Assembly (NCBI GenBank): GCA_030528155.1
Contig: JAUMZL010000012.1
Span: 1-61,248 of the forward strand
DNA from: Aerococcus sp.
Lineage (GTDB): Bacteria > Bacillota > Bacilli > Lactobacillales > Aerococcaceae
Length of the DNA stretch: 61,248 bases
Direction: 5' to 3'
Shown here: positions 7,676-17,080 of the stretch, piece after piece
Layout of the letters: each line of letters starts with the position of its first letter
Numbering within the stretch: the stretch's first letter is position 1
Notes under the pieces: generated by a model
The model's database searches: none
What the model was told of the DNA's origin: nothing
Seen by the model: only the letters and a program-made list of their open reading frames with translations
Made by a program: the position numbers and the translations under genes

Positions 7676-8587
7676 ATGTGGCAAACCATGAAGCATCCTG
7701 AATTTATGCAGTGGGATGATACGACACGTCTGTTGCATTTACTTTCGGAAGCCGAAGCGGTAGTGGTCGGGGTTGGTGCCGGCTTGGCTGCTGCGGATGG
7801 ATTCACCTATGTAGGCGAGCGATTCCAAACGCACTTTGCCGATTTCATTCAAACAAAAGGCTTCATCGATATGTTACAGGCTTTTGTCAGCGACGACGCT
7901 TATGACTCTTTGGCGGAGTACTGGGCGTTTAAGAGTCGATTCGTGGCGCTAAATGCGCTCGATCAGCCAGTAGGGAAGGCACATCTAGCCTTGAAGAGTT
8001 TACTGGAACAGCAAACATGGCATTTAATTACGACAAATGCGGATAACGGTTTTCGTGTAGCAGGCTACAATCCCAAGAAAGTATTCTACTATCAGGGCGA
8101 ATATGCACTGATGCAGTGCCGTAATTTCTGCCATAGCATGACTTATCGCGATGACCGTCTTATGCGACAAATGGTTGAGCAACAGCATGACCAAAAAGTT
8201 CCGGCCGATCTGATTCCTTATTGCCCGGTTTGTGGGGCACCATTGGAGATCAATAAGCGTGTCGCCGAGAAAGGCATGGTGGAATCACCAGATTGGGTCA
8301 AACAACACCATCGCTACGAGTCCTTTTTAGCCGACTGTGTGAATAAAAAGGTTCTCTACTTAGAAATTGGTGTGGGCAATACGACTCCGCAATTTATTCG
8401 TCAACCTTTCCAACAGCTGACGAGTGAAAATGATCAAGCGCTCTATGTCATGATGAATGCCAAGCCTTACCGCATTCCCAGTCAAATCAACGCGCAAACA
8501 GTGCGGTTAACCAAAGACATTCAGCACACTCTCTGCCAGGCTGCTGCTGAATGGCGCGCAAAGGAGAAGAGCCATGTTAACGAATAA
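7676..8587 (+). CDS. Class M sirtuin (SirTM), protein ADP-ribosyltransferase
   Basis: 303 residues with the sirtuin Rossmann fold. The NAD loop is GVGAGLAAADGFTY (about residues 32-45). The canonical TQNxDxLH is TTNADNGF (Asn121, Asp123), and the histidine base of deacetylases is replaced by Gln140 in YYQGE, which fits a transferase rather than a deacylase. A structural zinc site is formed by Cys148, Cys152, Cys183 and Cys186 (CRNFC and CPVCG). It transfers ADP-ribose from NAD+ to the lipoylated GcvH-L. The ATG at 7676 follows an AGGAGG that lies inside the longer reading frame. Its last 14 bases overlap coaBC. Confidence 0.93.
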   Translation: MWQTMKHPEFMQWDDTTRLLHLLSEAEAVVVGVGAGLAAADGFTYVGERFQTHFADFIQTKGFIDMLQAFVSDDAYDSLAEYWAFKSRFVALNALDQPVGKAHLALKSLLEQQTWHLITTNADNGFRVAGYNPKKVFYYQGEYALMQCRNFCHSMTYRDDRLMRQMVEQQHDQKVPADLIPYCPVCGAPLEINKRVAEKGMVESPDWVKQHHRYESFLADCVNKKVLYLEIGVGNTTPQFIRQPFQQLTSENDQALYVMMNAKPYRIPSQINAQTVRLTKDIQHTLCQAAAEWRAKEKSHVNE

Positions 8588-9797
8588 AAAAATCGCAGTG
8601 GTCATCAGCGGAGGCATTGCCGCTTATAAAATGCCGCTGGTGGTGCGGGCTTTGATCAAAGCGGGGGCAAAGGTGCGCGTGGCGATGACACCAAACGCAG
8701 AGCAATTTGTTACCCGCCAGACACTAGAGACACTGACGCATTACCCCGTTCTTACTGAGAGTACACCGCATTATCCTGAGAGCGTGCCTCACATTGCGCT
8801 GGCAGATTGGGCGGACTATGCGTTGATTGCTCCCGCGACAGCCAATACAATGGGCAAACTGGCTCAGGGGATAGCAGATAATGAGGCGTTGAGTGCGTTA
8901 CTCGCTATGGCTATTCCTACCCTCATTGTGCCAGCCATGAACCACCATATGTGGTTGCATCCCGCTGTTCAAACCAATATTTTAACCTTAAGAAATTACG
9001 GCTACCATGTATTAGAACCAGCAGAGGGATTTTTGGCAGAGGGGTATAATGGCAAAGGCCGCCTCCCTGAACCAGAAGCCATCACGTTGGCTTTAACCGC
9101 GCTTATTGCCAATGCGTCTGCAGAGGTTCCCGATCTCACAGGAGAGGTCGTCGCGATCAGTTTGGGTGGGACAGAGGAACCGATTGATCCGGTCCGCTAT
9201 TTGACGAATCGCTCTAGCGGGAAAATGGGGCTGGCACTCGCCTATACCGCGGCACTAGCCGGAGCAAAGGTGCACGTGATGCTGACGCCCATTGCCCAAA
9301 AGCTGCCACTGCTCACTGAATTTCATAAACATCCTGTCCAAAATGCCGAAGCACTCAAAGATGCCATGCTGGCGGCAAATGAGGCGGCAACCATTATGGT
9401 AATGGCAGCGGCTGTTTCCGATTACCGCACGGCTAACCAAGCGACAGAGAAGATGAAAAAGCAAGATCTAGCTACATCAGGCCGGATCACGCTCGAACTG
9501 GTAGAAAATCCAGATATTCTGCTGGCGTTGGATAATACGGACACGTATCTGGTCGGTTTTGCCGCAGAAACGCAGGACGTAGAGAATTACGCTCGCCAAA
9601 AATTGGTGAAAAAAGGAGCCGATATGATCATTGCGAATGATGTGAGTGACCAAGCAATCGGCTTTGGTAGCGATGATAATGCCGTAAAGGTGATTACGAA
9701 AGATTTTACCCATTCCCTCGCCAAGCAAAGTAAATTTGACATTGCTAGTCAAATTTGGCGGGAAGTCAAACGTGCCAAAGCCTTAGCAAAAAAATAA
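8574..9797 (+). CDS. coaBC: Bifunctional phosphopantothenoylcysteine decarboxylase / phosphopantothenate-cysteine ligase
   Basis: 407 residues, full-length Dfp/CoaBC. The N-terminal FMN decarboxylase half (about 1-190) has GGIAAYK, PATANTMGKLAQGIADN and PAMNHHMW. The C-terminal CTP-dependent ligase half has SLGGTEEPIDPVRYLTNRSSGKMG and a VSDY-x-KMKK segment. It makes 4'-phosphopantetheine in two steps of coenzyme A synthesis. Its ATG lies 14 bases inside the SirTM gene with AAAGGAGAAGAGCC before it, so it is co-transcribed with the ADP-ribosylation genes and stops at a strong terminator. This linkage is unusual. Streptococci have separate coaB and coaC, so the fusion argues against that family. 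Confidence 0.93.
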   Translation: MLTNKKIAVVISGGIAAYKMPLVVRALIKAGAKVRVAMTPNAEQFVTRQTLETLTHYPVLTESTPHYPESVPHIALADWADYALIAPATANTMGKLAQGIADNEALSALLAMAIPTLIVPAMNHHMWLHPAVQTNILTLRNYGYHVLEPAEGFLAEGYNGKGRLPEPEAITLALTALIANASAEVPDLTGEVVAISLGGTEEPIDPVRYLTNRSSGKMGLALAYTAALAGAKVHVMLTPIAQKLPLLTEFHKHPVQNAEALKDAMLAANEAATIMVMAAAVSDYRTANQATEKMKKQDLATSGRITLELVENPDILLALDNTDTYLVGFAAETQDVENYARQKLVKKGADMIIANDVSDQAIGFGSDDNAVKVITKDFTHSLAKQSKFDIASQIWREVKRAKALAKK

Positions 9798-9800
9798 GCA

Positions 9801-9832
9801 AACAAAAAAGGAGCTCAAGCTCCTTTTTTGTT
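9801..9832. terminator. Bidirectional terminator between coaBC and def
   Basis: A perfect 15-bp stem (AACAAAAAAGGAGCT and complement) with a two-base loop. The A and T tracts make it functional for both convergent genes. Confidence 0.93.
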
Positions 9833-9841
9833 TATCAAATA

Positions 9842-10417
9842 CTAATACTCTTCGCCAAGCAAGAAGGTGTGGTCATTCGGCAAGGTCCATGGGGCATCGG
9901 GATCGATATGGTCATAGTACAAGTGGCCATTCAAATGGTCGATTTCGTGTTGCAATACGATCGCTGCATAACCCTTGAAGCGCTTCTTGAAGTGATTGCC
10001 GTCAAGATCATCATACGTCACAGTAATCCGAGCATAGCGGGGGACATAACCTGGCACATCTTCATCAACGGATAGACATCCCTCCCCCATGGACAGACAA
10101 ATCTGTTCCACAGAGTGGCTGACGATGCGTGGGTTCACCATGACCCCCTTCAAGAGAGGGTCAGCCTCATCGTCTTCCAGATCAGGCACTAATAGGGCAA
10201 TCATTTGCTTAGACGCAGCGATCTGTGGTGCGGCATAACCTACTCCAGGACGAATATCATATTTTTCTGCGAGTTCATCATCTTGACTCACTTCCAAGTA
10301 TTCCATCATATCGTGTGCGAGCTGCAAGTCTTCTTTTGATAATGGAAAGGTTAATTTCTTGGCATGTTGGCGTAAAACGGGATGACCATCTTTAGTAATA
10401 TCATCGCGTAAAATCAT
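9842..10417 (-). CDS. def: Peptide deformylase
   Basis: 191 residues, type 2 deformylase as in Gram-positives. Motif 1 is GVGYAAPQ (residues 58-65), motif 2 EGCLSV carries the metal-binding Cys114, and motif 3 QHEIDHLNG supplies two histidines and the catalytic Glu. The insert between motifs 1 and 2 is the usual type 2 lengthening. It removes the N-formyl group from nascent proteins. The start is the second ATG of the frame, because AAAGGAGGAGACGAC lies immediately before it. It is a single-gene unit with its own TTGACT promoter, convergent with coaBC. Confidence 0.95.
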   Translation of the reverse strand: MILRDDITKDGHPVLRQHAKKLTFPLSKEDLQLAHDMMEYLEVSQDDELAEKYDIRPGVGYAAPQIAASKQMIALLVPDLEDDEADPLLKGVMVNPRIVSHSVEQICLSMGEGCLSVDEDVPGYVPRYARITVTYDDLDGNHFKKRFKGYAAIVLQHEIDHLNGHLYYDHIDPDAPWTLPNDHTFLLGEEY

Positions 10418-10452
10418 GTCGTCTCCTCCTTTGTTGACTAGCATTCCTGCTT

Positions 10453-10481
10453 ATTTTCGCAAATGCCTTCCTCAAAGTCAA
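10453..10481 (-). promoter_or_regulatory. Promoter of def
   Basis: Minus strand TTGACT, 17-base spacer, GAAAAT, ending about 36 bases before the start codon. Confidence 0.55.
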
Positions 10482-11298
10482 AGCGAATCCGCTCATTATT
10501 CGTCGTCATTCCATTAAAAAAACTAAAGAATATAAAAAACGAATAGCTGTGATGAGCATTAACCAGTTGCAATTAGAAGATAGGCGGCTTTCCGTCTGAA
10601 TACTAATTAGCGAATTATCATAAATAATAAATAGAATGGCGGTTGAATTCGCCAAAAAAATCACAAGCAAACTGTTACAATGACTATCACCTAAAAAGCA
10701 ATTGAAATCGATTACAAAAAATGGACGTAATCCTACCACAACAGATCATTTTGTGAAATTACTCACCATCATGTGGACGCAGAAAAACTTGTGGTCAAAT
10801 GATGTCCACCAATTTATTTTATTATCACAAAGCGAAGATGAAAGCGAGAGCAGGGATGAGGAGCAGATAATGAATTCTTTTATCATAGCGATGGTTTCGC
10901 TTTCATAGAAAGGGCGCGTCTCACTGATAAAAAAGATAAATAGAAAAACATGAGAAAAATTTGTGTGTGATTCTCACAAATGAAGGACAGATAGAATTCG
11001 TGAAAATTGTAGACCTTAACGTGATAAATGCAAAATGAAAGCGGAGTGAAAACTGTACTATAATAGTTTGTCGCTGTTTGATTCAATCCGTCATTGAATG
11101 CGCTTTTTCACAATGATAATCTGTAGGTAGATTGAATGACGGATTTTGCATATGATCGGTTCAATTATTGGATGCTTCACTATTCTTTCCCAAGGGACGC
11201 GAGATGTCGCGATAAGGGAGGATCGGTCGTGCGTCCTCATGGCGAAGAGCCGGTATGATTCGTACTTCTGTTTGCAGTAGAAAGGAAAGTGTTAGAAC
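10482..11298 (+). promoter_or_regulatory. Long non-coding region and structured leader upstream of pdhABCD
   Basis: No credible gene in over 800 bases. A TATAAT at 11059-11064 is the likely -10 of the pdh operon, with a poor -35. A cre-like ATGAAAGCGGAGTGA overlaps the -35 region (11035-11049). The implied leader is about 225 bases. It contains an 11-bp inverted repeat AATCCGTCATT (11085-11095) with AATGACGGATT (11135-11145) followed by a short T-run, and a second hairpin CGCGA GATG TCGCG near 11199-11213. AT-rich sequence between 10500 and 11040 may hold upstream regulator sites, none of which I can name. Confidence 0.5.
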
Positions 11299-12396
11299 AT
11301 GGCGAAACAACCAGTTGATTATGAGAAACAATTGGAACATATCAGCGAAGAGTTCCAGATGGTTCGTATCTTGGACGAAGAAGGCAATGTTGTTAATGAA
11401 GACATTATGCCAGACCTCAGCGATGACGAGCTCGTTGATTTAATGAAATGGATGGTTAAATCACGGACATTGCATGAACGCTCCACTGCATTCTCTAAAC
11501 AAGGACGTTTAGGGTTTTACGCACCAACTTACGGGCAAGAAGCTTCTCAAATGGCTTCTATTTACGCTTCTGAAGAAGGAGACTGGCTCTATGGTGGGTA
11601 TCGTGACTTACCACAATTAATCTACAAAGGCTTGACTTACGAACAAGGCTTCCTCTGGTCACGTGGTCACGTGAACGGAAACGATGCTGGCGTGAAAGCA
11701 ATGATGCCACAAATTATCATCGGGGCACAATTGATCCAAGCGGTCGGGAATGCAACGGGTCAAAAATTAAAAGGTGAAAAGAACGTTACCTTTACCTACA
11801 CCGGTGATGGTGGTTCCAGTCAAGGGGACTCCTATGAAGCTTGGAACTGGGCAAGTCGTTACAAATCACCAGTAGTTTTCGTTATCCAAAACAATGGGTT
11901 TGCGATTTCAACGCCACGCTACAAACAAACCGCTGCGCATACCTTAGCGCAAAAAGCAGTAGCAGCAGGAATTCCAGGGATCCAAGTTGATGGGAACGAT
12001 GCGTTAGCTGTTTATGCGGTAACCAAACAAGCGCGTGAATGGGCAGCAGCTGGTAACGGTCCAGTATTAATTGAAACGGTAACCAACCGTCTCGGTGCTC
12101 ACTCCACTCAAGGGGACAACCCTAAACTCTATCGTACACAAGAAGATATCGATATGTGGATGGCCCGCGAACCACTCATTCGTTTCCGTGCTTACTTGGA
12201 AAACAAAGGTCTCTGGAACGAAAAAATGGAAGAAGAATGGGTAGCTGAAGTCACAGAAGACATCAACCAAGCAATCAAGGATGCCGAAGCACAACCAAAA
12301 CAAAAAGTTTCCGACTTCTTGAAGAGCATGTTTGCTAACCCAGGACAAAACATCAAAGAACAAATCGAACAATACGAAGCTAAGGAGCGTGAATAA
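11299..12396 (+). CDS. pdhA: Pyruvate dehydrogenase E1 component, alpha subunit
   Basis: 365 residues. Thiamine diphosphate-dependent E1 alpha of the heterotetrameric type. The ThDP motif is [17 protein letters not shown] followed by VIQNN; the phosphorylation-loop-like [12 protein letters not shown] is also present. With E1 beta it decarboxylates pyruvate and passes the acetyl group to E2 lipoyl. The start ATG has GAAAGGAAAGTGTTAGAAC upstream. It is first of a four-gene operon pdhA-B-C-D, two bases before pdhB. Branched-chain 2-oxo acid dehydrogenase E1 is the main alternative; the sequence and four-gene order fit PDH better. Confidence 0.92.
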   Translation: MAKQPVDYEKQLEHISEEFQMVRILDEEGNVVNEDIMPDLSDDELVDLMKWMVKSRTLHERSTAFSKQGRLGFYAPTYGQEASQMASIYASEEGDWLYGGYRDLPQLIYKGLTYEQGFLWSRGHVNGNDAGVKAMMPQIIIGAQLIQAVGNATGQKLKGEKNVTFTYTGDGGSSQGDSYEAWNWASRYKSPVVFVIQNNGFAISTPRYKQTAAHTLAQKAVAAGIPGIQVDGNDALAVYAVTKQAREWAAAGNGPVLIETVTNRLGAHSTQGDNPKLYRTQEDIDMWMAREPLIRFRAYLENKGLWNEKMEEEWVAEVTEDINQAIKDAEAQPKQKVSDFLKSMFANPGQNIKEQIEQYEAKERE

Positions 12397-12398
12397 GC

Positions 12399-13388
12399 AT
12401 GGCGAAAAAGAAAACAGGAAAAACAATGATCGAAGCCATCACTGAAACCTTAGATCAGGAGATGGAACAAGACGACAAGATCATTCTCTTCGGTGAAGAC
12501 GTTGGTAAAAACGGCGGGGTTTTCCGTGCATCCACGGGCTTATGGGAAAAATATGGGGAAGAACGTGTTTCTGACACCCCATTATCTGAATCCGGTATCG
12601 GTGGGATGGCTATTGGGTTAGCTGTTCAAGGCTTCCACCCAATCATGGAAATCCAGTTCCTCGGTTTCGTATTTGAAGTGATGGACTCCATTGCTGGTCA
12701 AATGGCGCGTACTCGCTTCCGTTATGGCGCAACCCGTCATCTGCCAATCGTTGTTCGTTCGCCATTTGGTGGTGGGACACATACCGCTGAAATGCACGGG
12801 GACTCCTTAGAAGGAACCTTAGCACAAGTCCCAGGGTTGAAAGTTGTTATTCCATCCAACCCATACGATGCAAAAGGACTCTTAGCTTCTGCTATTCATG
12901 ATGACGATCCTGTTGTCTTCCTCGAACACTTGAAACTTTACCGTTCATTCCGTGAAGAAGTGCCAAGCGAACGTTATGAAATTCCTTTGAATCAAGCCAA
13001 CGTTAGCCGCGAAGGTAGCGATGTAACGATTGTGTCTTATGGTTACATGGTTCGTGAATCCTTGAAAGCAGCGGATGAACTTGAAAAAGAAGGTATTTCT
13101 GCTGAAGTGATCGACTTGCGTACCGTTTCGCCAATCGACTACGAAACAATCGGTAAATCCATTGAAAAGACTGGTCGCCTTGTCATGGTGCAAGAAGCAC
13201 AACGTCAAGCCGGTGTAGGAGCAAACGTCATTTCTGAAGTTTCCCAACGCTACATTCTTTCCTTGGAAGCGCCAATTCAGTTTGTTTCCGCACCAGACTC
13301 TGTCTTCCCATTTGCTTTGGCAGAAGACTACTGGTTGCCAAATGCTGATGACATTATCCAAGCAGTGAAGAAAACGACTGAATTCTAG
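12399..13388 (+). CDS. pdhB: Pyruvate dehydrogenase E1 component, beta subunit
   Basis: 329 residues, transketolase-like pyrimidine-binding domain followed by the transketolase C-terminal domain. Landmarks are [15 protein letters not shown], the cofactor-contacting [25 protein letters not shown], and the C-terminal [15 protein letters not shown]. It completes the ThDP active site together with PdhA. The ribosome binding site AAGGAGCG lies in the end of pdhA, so the two subunits are translationally coupled. The C-terminal region also carries the E2-docking surface in this family. Confidence 0.94.
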   Translation: MAKKKTGKTMIEAITETLDQEMEQDDKIILFGEDVGKNGGVFRASTGLWEKYGEERVSDTPLSESGIGGMAIGLAVQGFHPIMEIQFLGFVFEVMDSIAGQMARTRFRYGATRHLPIVVRSPFGGGTHTAEMHGDSLEGTLAQVPGLKVVIPSNPYDAKGLLASAIHDDDPVVFLEHLKLYRSFREEVPSERYEIPLNQANVSREGSDVTIVSYGYMVRESLKAADELEKEGISAEVIDLRTVSPIDYETIGKSIEKTGRLVMVQEAQRQAGVGANVISEVSQRYILSLEAPIQFVSAPDSVFPFALAEDYWLPNADDIIQAVKKTTEF

Positions 13389-13429
13389 TTGGCGTTGCAT
13401 AAATAACAAAAGAAGGGATGAAAGCAAAC

Positions 13430-15076
13430 ATGGCTTATATTTTCAAATTGCCTGATGTCGGCGAAGGCATGAACGAAGGCGACATCGATACTTGGCATGT
13501 CAAAGTTGGCGACGAAGTCAAAGAAGAAGACGTGTTAGTTGAAATTCAAAACGACAAATCTGTAAATGAAATTGTTTCTCCAGTATCTGGGAAGGTGACC
13601 TACCTTTATGCAGAGGAAGGCGACACCGTGGAAGTCGGTGAACCATTGATCGAATTTGATGGTGACGGCACGGGCGCTGGCGCAGATGATGCAGCAGAAG
13701 CTGCACCAGCAGCTGAAGAAACGCCAGCACCAGCTCCTGCAGCTAACAGCGAAGCTTACATCTTCAACTTACCTGACGTAGGCGAAGGGATGAACGAAGG
13801 AGAAATCGACACCTGGCACGTTAAAGTAGGTGACACCGTTAAGGAAGAAGACGTTCTGGTTGAAATCCAAAACGACAAATCCGTTAACGAAATTGTTTCG
13901 CCACACGCTGGGGTAGTTACCCACCTCTTCGCAGAAGAAGGCGACATCGTTGAAGTTGGGGAACCATTGATCGAATTCGATGGTGACGGCACAGGTGCTG
14001 CTGCCCCTTCAGCTGATGTGGCTAGTGGCGCAAGTGATGCAGCACCAAGCACCACGCCATCACCAGCTGAAGCGCCAAGTGGTTCAACCGGTGCAGCTGC
14101 TGGTCCAAATAATGTACCAGCTATTGCTGACCCAAACCGCCTGATCCAAGCAATGCCATCTGTCCGTCAATATGCACGTGAACAAGGTATTGACATTTCT
14201 CAAGTTCCTGGTAGTGGGAAGAATGGACGCATCCTGAAAGCGGATATTGATGCCTTCAAGAGCGCACCACAAGCTGCTGAAGCACCAGCTGAGCCAGCTA
14301 CTAAGAGTGAAGCACAGACGCCACAAGCAGAAAAAGCGCCTAAAGCAAGTGCTCCACAACCATCGACCCACGAAGAATTGGTTGAACACGTTAAGATTCC
14401 AGGCATGCGTAAAGCCATCGCTAAGAGTGTTGGTCAATCTTACCTGGTACCACAAGTTACCTTGTTCAAACAATTCAACGCAGACAAGCTGTATGATCAC
14501 CGCAAACGTATGAAGGAAATTGCTGCAAAACAAGACGCACACTTGACTTTCTTACCATATGTGGTTAAAGCTTTGGTTGGTGCCATGAAGAAACACCCAA
14601 CCTTGAATGCTGTGGTTGACGAAGCCAATAACGAATACTTGATCAAACATTACTACAACATCGGGATTGCAACCGATACGCCACATGGTCTCTATGTTCC
14701 AGTCATCAGAGATGCTGACAAGAAATCCTTAATCCAAATTGCTAATGAAATTACGGAACTATCACAAAAAGCGCATGAAGGAACCTTAAGTGCTAGCGAT
14801 ATGGCGGACTCCACCATCACGATTTCTAACATTGGTTCTGCTCGTGGAGACTTCTTCACCCCAATCATTAATGGTGACGATGTTGCGATCTTAGGATTCG
14901 GCTCTATCGTTCAAGAACCAGTAGTGAACGAAGCGGGCGAAATTGTGGTAGGACGCGTAGTGAAACTCTCCCTGACCTTCGACCACCGTATCAATGACGG
15001 TTCAGAAGGACAGAAAGCATTAAACGACCTTGGACGCTTACTCGGTGACCCAGATCTCTTATTGCTTGAAGGATAA
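13430..15076 (+). CDS. pdhC: Pyruvate dehydrogenase E2, dihydrolipoamide acetyltransferase with two lipoyl domains
   Basis: 548 residues. Two lipoyl domains (about 1-78 and 105-183) share nearly identical cores ([21 protein letters not shown], lipoyl lysine in [10 protein letters not shown]), joined by Ala/Pro/Glu-rich flexible linkers. An E3/E1-binding domain follows at about 235-275 ([27 protein letters not shown]), then the catalytic domain with [10 protein letters not shown] near the end. It forms the complex core and makes acetyl-CoA. I chose the second ATG because the family begins [13 protein letters not shown] and the first ATG abuts the ribosome binding site. The single-lipoyl version is common, so the domain duplication is notable. 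Confidence 0.94.
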   Translation: MAYIFKLPDVGEGMNEGDIDTWHVKVGDEVKEEDVLVEIQNDKSVNEIVSPVSGKVTYLYAEEGDTVEVGEPLIEFDGDGTGAGADDAAEAAPAAEETPAPAPAANSEAYIFNLPDVGEGMNEGEIDTWHVKVGDTVKEEDVLVEIQNDKSVNEIVSPHAGVVTHLFAEEGDIVEVGEPLIEFDGDGTGAAAPSADVASGASDAAPSTTPSPAEAPSGSTGAAAGPNNVPAIADPNRLIQAMPSVRQYAREQGIDISQVPGSGKNGRILKADIDAFKSAPQAAEAPAEPATKSEAQTPQAEKAPKASAPQPSTHEELVEHVKIPGMRKAIAKSVGQSYLVPQVTLFKQFNADKLYDHRKRMKEIAAKQDAHLTFLPYVVKALVGAMKKHPTLNAVVDEANNEYLIKHYYNIGIATDTPHGLYVPVIRDADKKSLIQIANEITELSQKAHEGTLSASDMADSTITISNIGSARGDFFTPIINGDDVAILGFGSIVQEPVVNEAGEIVVGRVVKLSLTFDHRINDGSEGQKALNDLGRLLGDPDLLLLEG

Positions 15077-15117
15077 TCAGATAATAAGGATAAACAAGCG
15101 GAAAGGACGTAGAGTAA

Positions 15118-16530
15118 ATGGTAGTAGGAACATTAGCGATTGAGTTGGACACCGTTGTTATCGGTGCCGGCCCAGGAGGCTATGTAGCAGCGATCCGTGC
15201 TGCACAAGAAGGACAACAAGTAGCCATTGTTGAGCGCTACGACACATTAGGTGGGGTCTGCTTGAACGTTGGCTGTATTCCATCCAAAGCAATGATCCAA
15301 GCCGGACATCACTTCCACCATGCTAATGGCGGTTCAGAAACCTTCGGAATCACCAGCGAAGCTAAATTAGACTTCGCTAAATTGCAAGATTGGAAGCAAA
15401 ACCAAGTCGTTAAAAAGATGACCGGTGGGGTCGAATACCTCATGAAGAAGAACAAGATTGATGTTCTTCATGGGACAGCTTACATTAACAATGATCACGA
15501 ATTTACCTTGATGAAAGACGACGATACCCACGAATTGTACAAATTCAACAATATGATCGTAGCAACGGGTTCACGTCCAATCGAAATCCCTGGCTTCAAA
15601 TTTGGTGGCCGTGTGGTAGACTCCACGGGGGGATTGAACCTGCCAGAAATGCCTAAGAAATTTGTGGTTATCGGTGGTGGGGTAGTTGGCTCTGAATTAG
15701 GGACAGCGTATGCTAACCTCGGTGCCGAAGTAACGATCTTAGAAGGTAGCCCACAAATCTTGCCTTCCTTCGAAAAGGACATCGTTAAGGTTGTTCAAAA
15801 AGAAATGGAAGCAAAAGGCATGCACGTGATCACCAAAGCAATGGCTAAAGAAGCGATTGACAATGGCGATTCTGTAACCATCAAATATGAAGTAGATGGC
15901 AAAGAAGAAGAAATTACGGCAGACTATGTCATGGTTTCTGTTGGTCGTCGTCCAAATACGGATGATCTTGGCCTGGAAGCTGCTGGGGTAGAAATGCTCG
16001 ACCGTGGTTTAGTCAAAGTTGACAACCAAGGCCGTACCTCTGTGCCACACATCTACGCGATTGGGGATATTGTTCCGGGTGCTGCTTTAGCTCACAAAGC
16101 TTCCTATGAAGGAATTGTGGCTGCTGAAGCGATTGCCGGCAAAGCTAGCGCCGTTGATTACAAATCAATGCCCGCTGTTGCTTACGTTGACCCTGAAATC
16201 GCACAATACGGCATGACCAAAGCGGAAGCTAAAGAAAAAGGCCTAGACGTTCATGACTTCAAGTTCCCTTGGAGTGCGAACGGTCGTGCGGTGGCTATGG
16301 ACGAACAAGAAGGATTCTTGCGCTTAGTGGCAACGAAAGGCGATAATGTGATTGTTGGCGGGCAAATGGTTGGTCCACAAGCTTCTGATGTCATGGCTGA
16401 AGTTGGTTTAGCGATCGAAGCCGGTATGACCGCGGAAGATATTGCATTGACTATTCACGGTCACCCAACCTTGACCGAAGCGATCAAAGATGCAGCAGAA
16501 GGTTTGTTAGGCAAACCTGTTAACCTCTAG
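15118..16530 (+). CDS. pdhD: Dihydrolipoamide dehydrogenase (E3)
   Basis: 470 residues, class I pyridine nucleotide-disulfide oxidoreductase. FAD loop GAGPGGY (about 17-23), redox disulfide in GGVCLNVGCIPSK, NAD loop GGGVVGSELG, second FAD motif ThYAIGDIV-type (IYAIGDIVPG) and the C-terminal His-Glu pair in HGHPTLTE. It reoxidises dihydrolipoyl groups of PdhC and reduces NAD+. It is last of the pdh operon and is followed by a terminator. It may also serve the lipoylated GcvH-L elsewhere in this window. Confidence 0.95.
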   Translation: MVVGTLAIELDTVVIGAGPGGYVAAIRAAQEGQQVAIVERYDTLGGVCLNVGCIPSKAMIQAGHHFHHANGGSETFGITSEAKLDFAKLQDWKQNQVVKKMTGGVEYLMKKNKIDVLHGTAYINNDHEFTLMKDDDTHELYKFNNMIVATGSRPIEIPGFKFGGRVVDSTGGLNLPEMPKKFVVIGGGVVGSELGTAYANLGAEVTILEGSPQILPSFEKDIVKVVQKEMEAKGMHVITKAMAKEAIDNGDSVTIKYEVDGKEEEITADYVMVSVGRRPNTDDLGLEAAGVEMLDRGLVKVDNQGRTSVPHIYAIGDIVPGAALAHKASYEGIVAAEAIAGKASAVDYKSMPAVAYVDPEIAQYGMTKAEAKEKGLDVHDFKFPWSANGRAVAMDEQEGFLRLVATKGDNVIVGGQMVGPQASDVMAEVGLAIEAGMTAEDIALTIHGHPTLTEAIKDAAEGLLGKPVNL

Positions 16531-16582
16531 TTAACAGATAATGCCTTAGTTCAGACAATGAATAATGGAGGTAGCTCCACTA

Positions 16583-16617
16583 AGCAGAGTGTCATGATAA
16601 ATGATGCTCTGCTTTTT
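16583..16617 (+). terminator. Terminator of the pdh operon
   Basis: AGCAGAG...CTCTGCT stem extended by inner pairs (GTCAT/ATGAT), then TTTTT. Confidence 0.85.
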
Positions 16618-16793
16618 AATTTTTGGTGATTGAAAGTTGTGTAGTGAGCAGAAATACTATAAGATAGCAGATGTGAATAGCAGTGACAATTGCGACTTTT
16701 TGGATAGTGAATAAGAGGTGGCCGAATAGCAACTAACTGTCAGGCGCCGACTTAAGGGACGTTGTTCTGCTTAAAATAAAGGAGGTTGCGCGC

Positions 16794-17066
16794 GTGGCTT
16801 ATCAATATCCTATCGATGCTGAGTGGTCAGTAGCAGATATGACAACCGTCATTCAGTTTTGGAATTTAGTCGAACAAGCTTATGAAGATCAAGTGGATGT
16901 GGCAGATCTATTAGCAGGATACCGTGCTTTTAAGACCGTGGTACCAATGAAAATGGATGAAAAGCGCCTTGATCGTGCTTTTGAAGCCGCATCAGGATAT
17001 AGCGTATATCAGACGATCAAGCAGGCGACCCAGACACAACAAAAGACACTAAAAATGAAGAAATAA
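16794..17066 (+). CDS. UPF0223 family protein
   Basis: 90 residues, small helical protein of the UPF0223 (YktA-like) family, recognised from the N-terminal YQYPIDAEWS and the central DLLAGYRAFKTVVPMKMDEK. Function unknown. It begins with GTG, 8 bases after AAAGGAGG. It lies 14 bases before the inositol-phosphatase-family gene. The yktA-suhB-like pairing is common in Bacillota, so they form one operon. It is cytosolic, with no signal or membrane segment. Confidence 0.88.
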   Translation: MAYQYPIDAEWSVADMTTVIQFWNLVEQAYEDQVDVADLLAGYRAFKTVVPMKMDEKRLDRAFEAASGYSVYQTIKQATQTQQKTLKMKK

Positions 17067-17080
17067 AGTGGAGGCCAACC

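Noticed and set aside
12067-12426. A 119-codon minus-strand frame opposite the end of pdhA
   Set aside because: Antisense to a conserved gene. The Phe-rich composition is what the complement of Glu/Lys codons gives.
14084-14542. A 152-codon minus-strand frame opposite pdhC
   Set aside because: Mirror of the repetitive Ala/Pro/Glu linker coding; no start signal.
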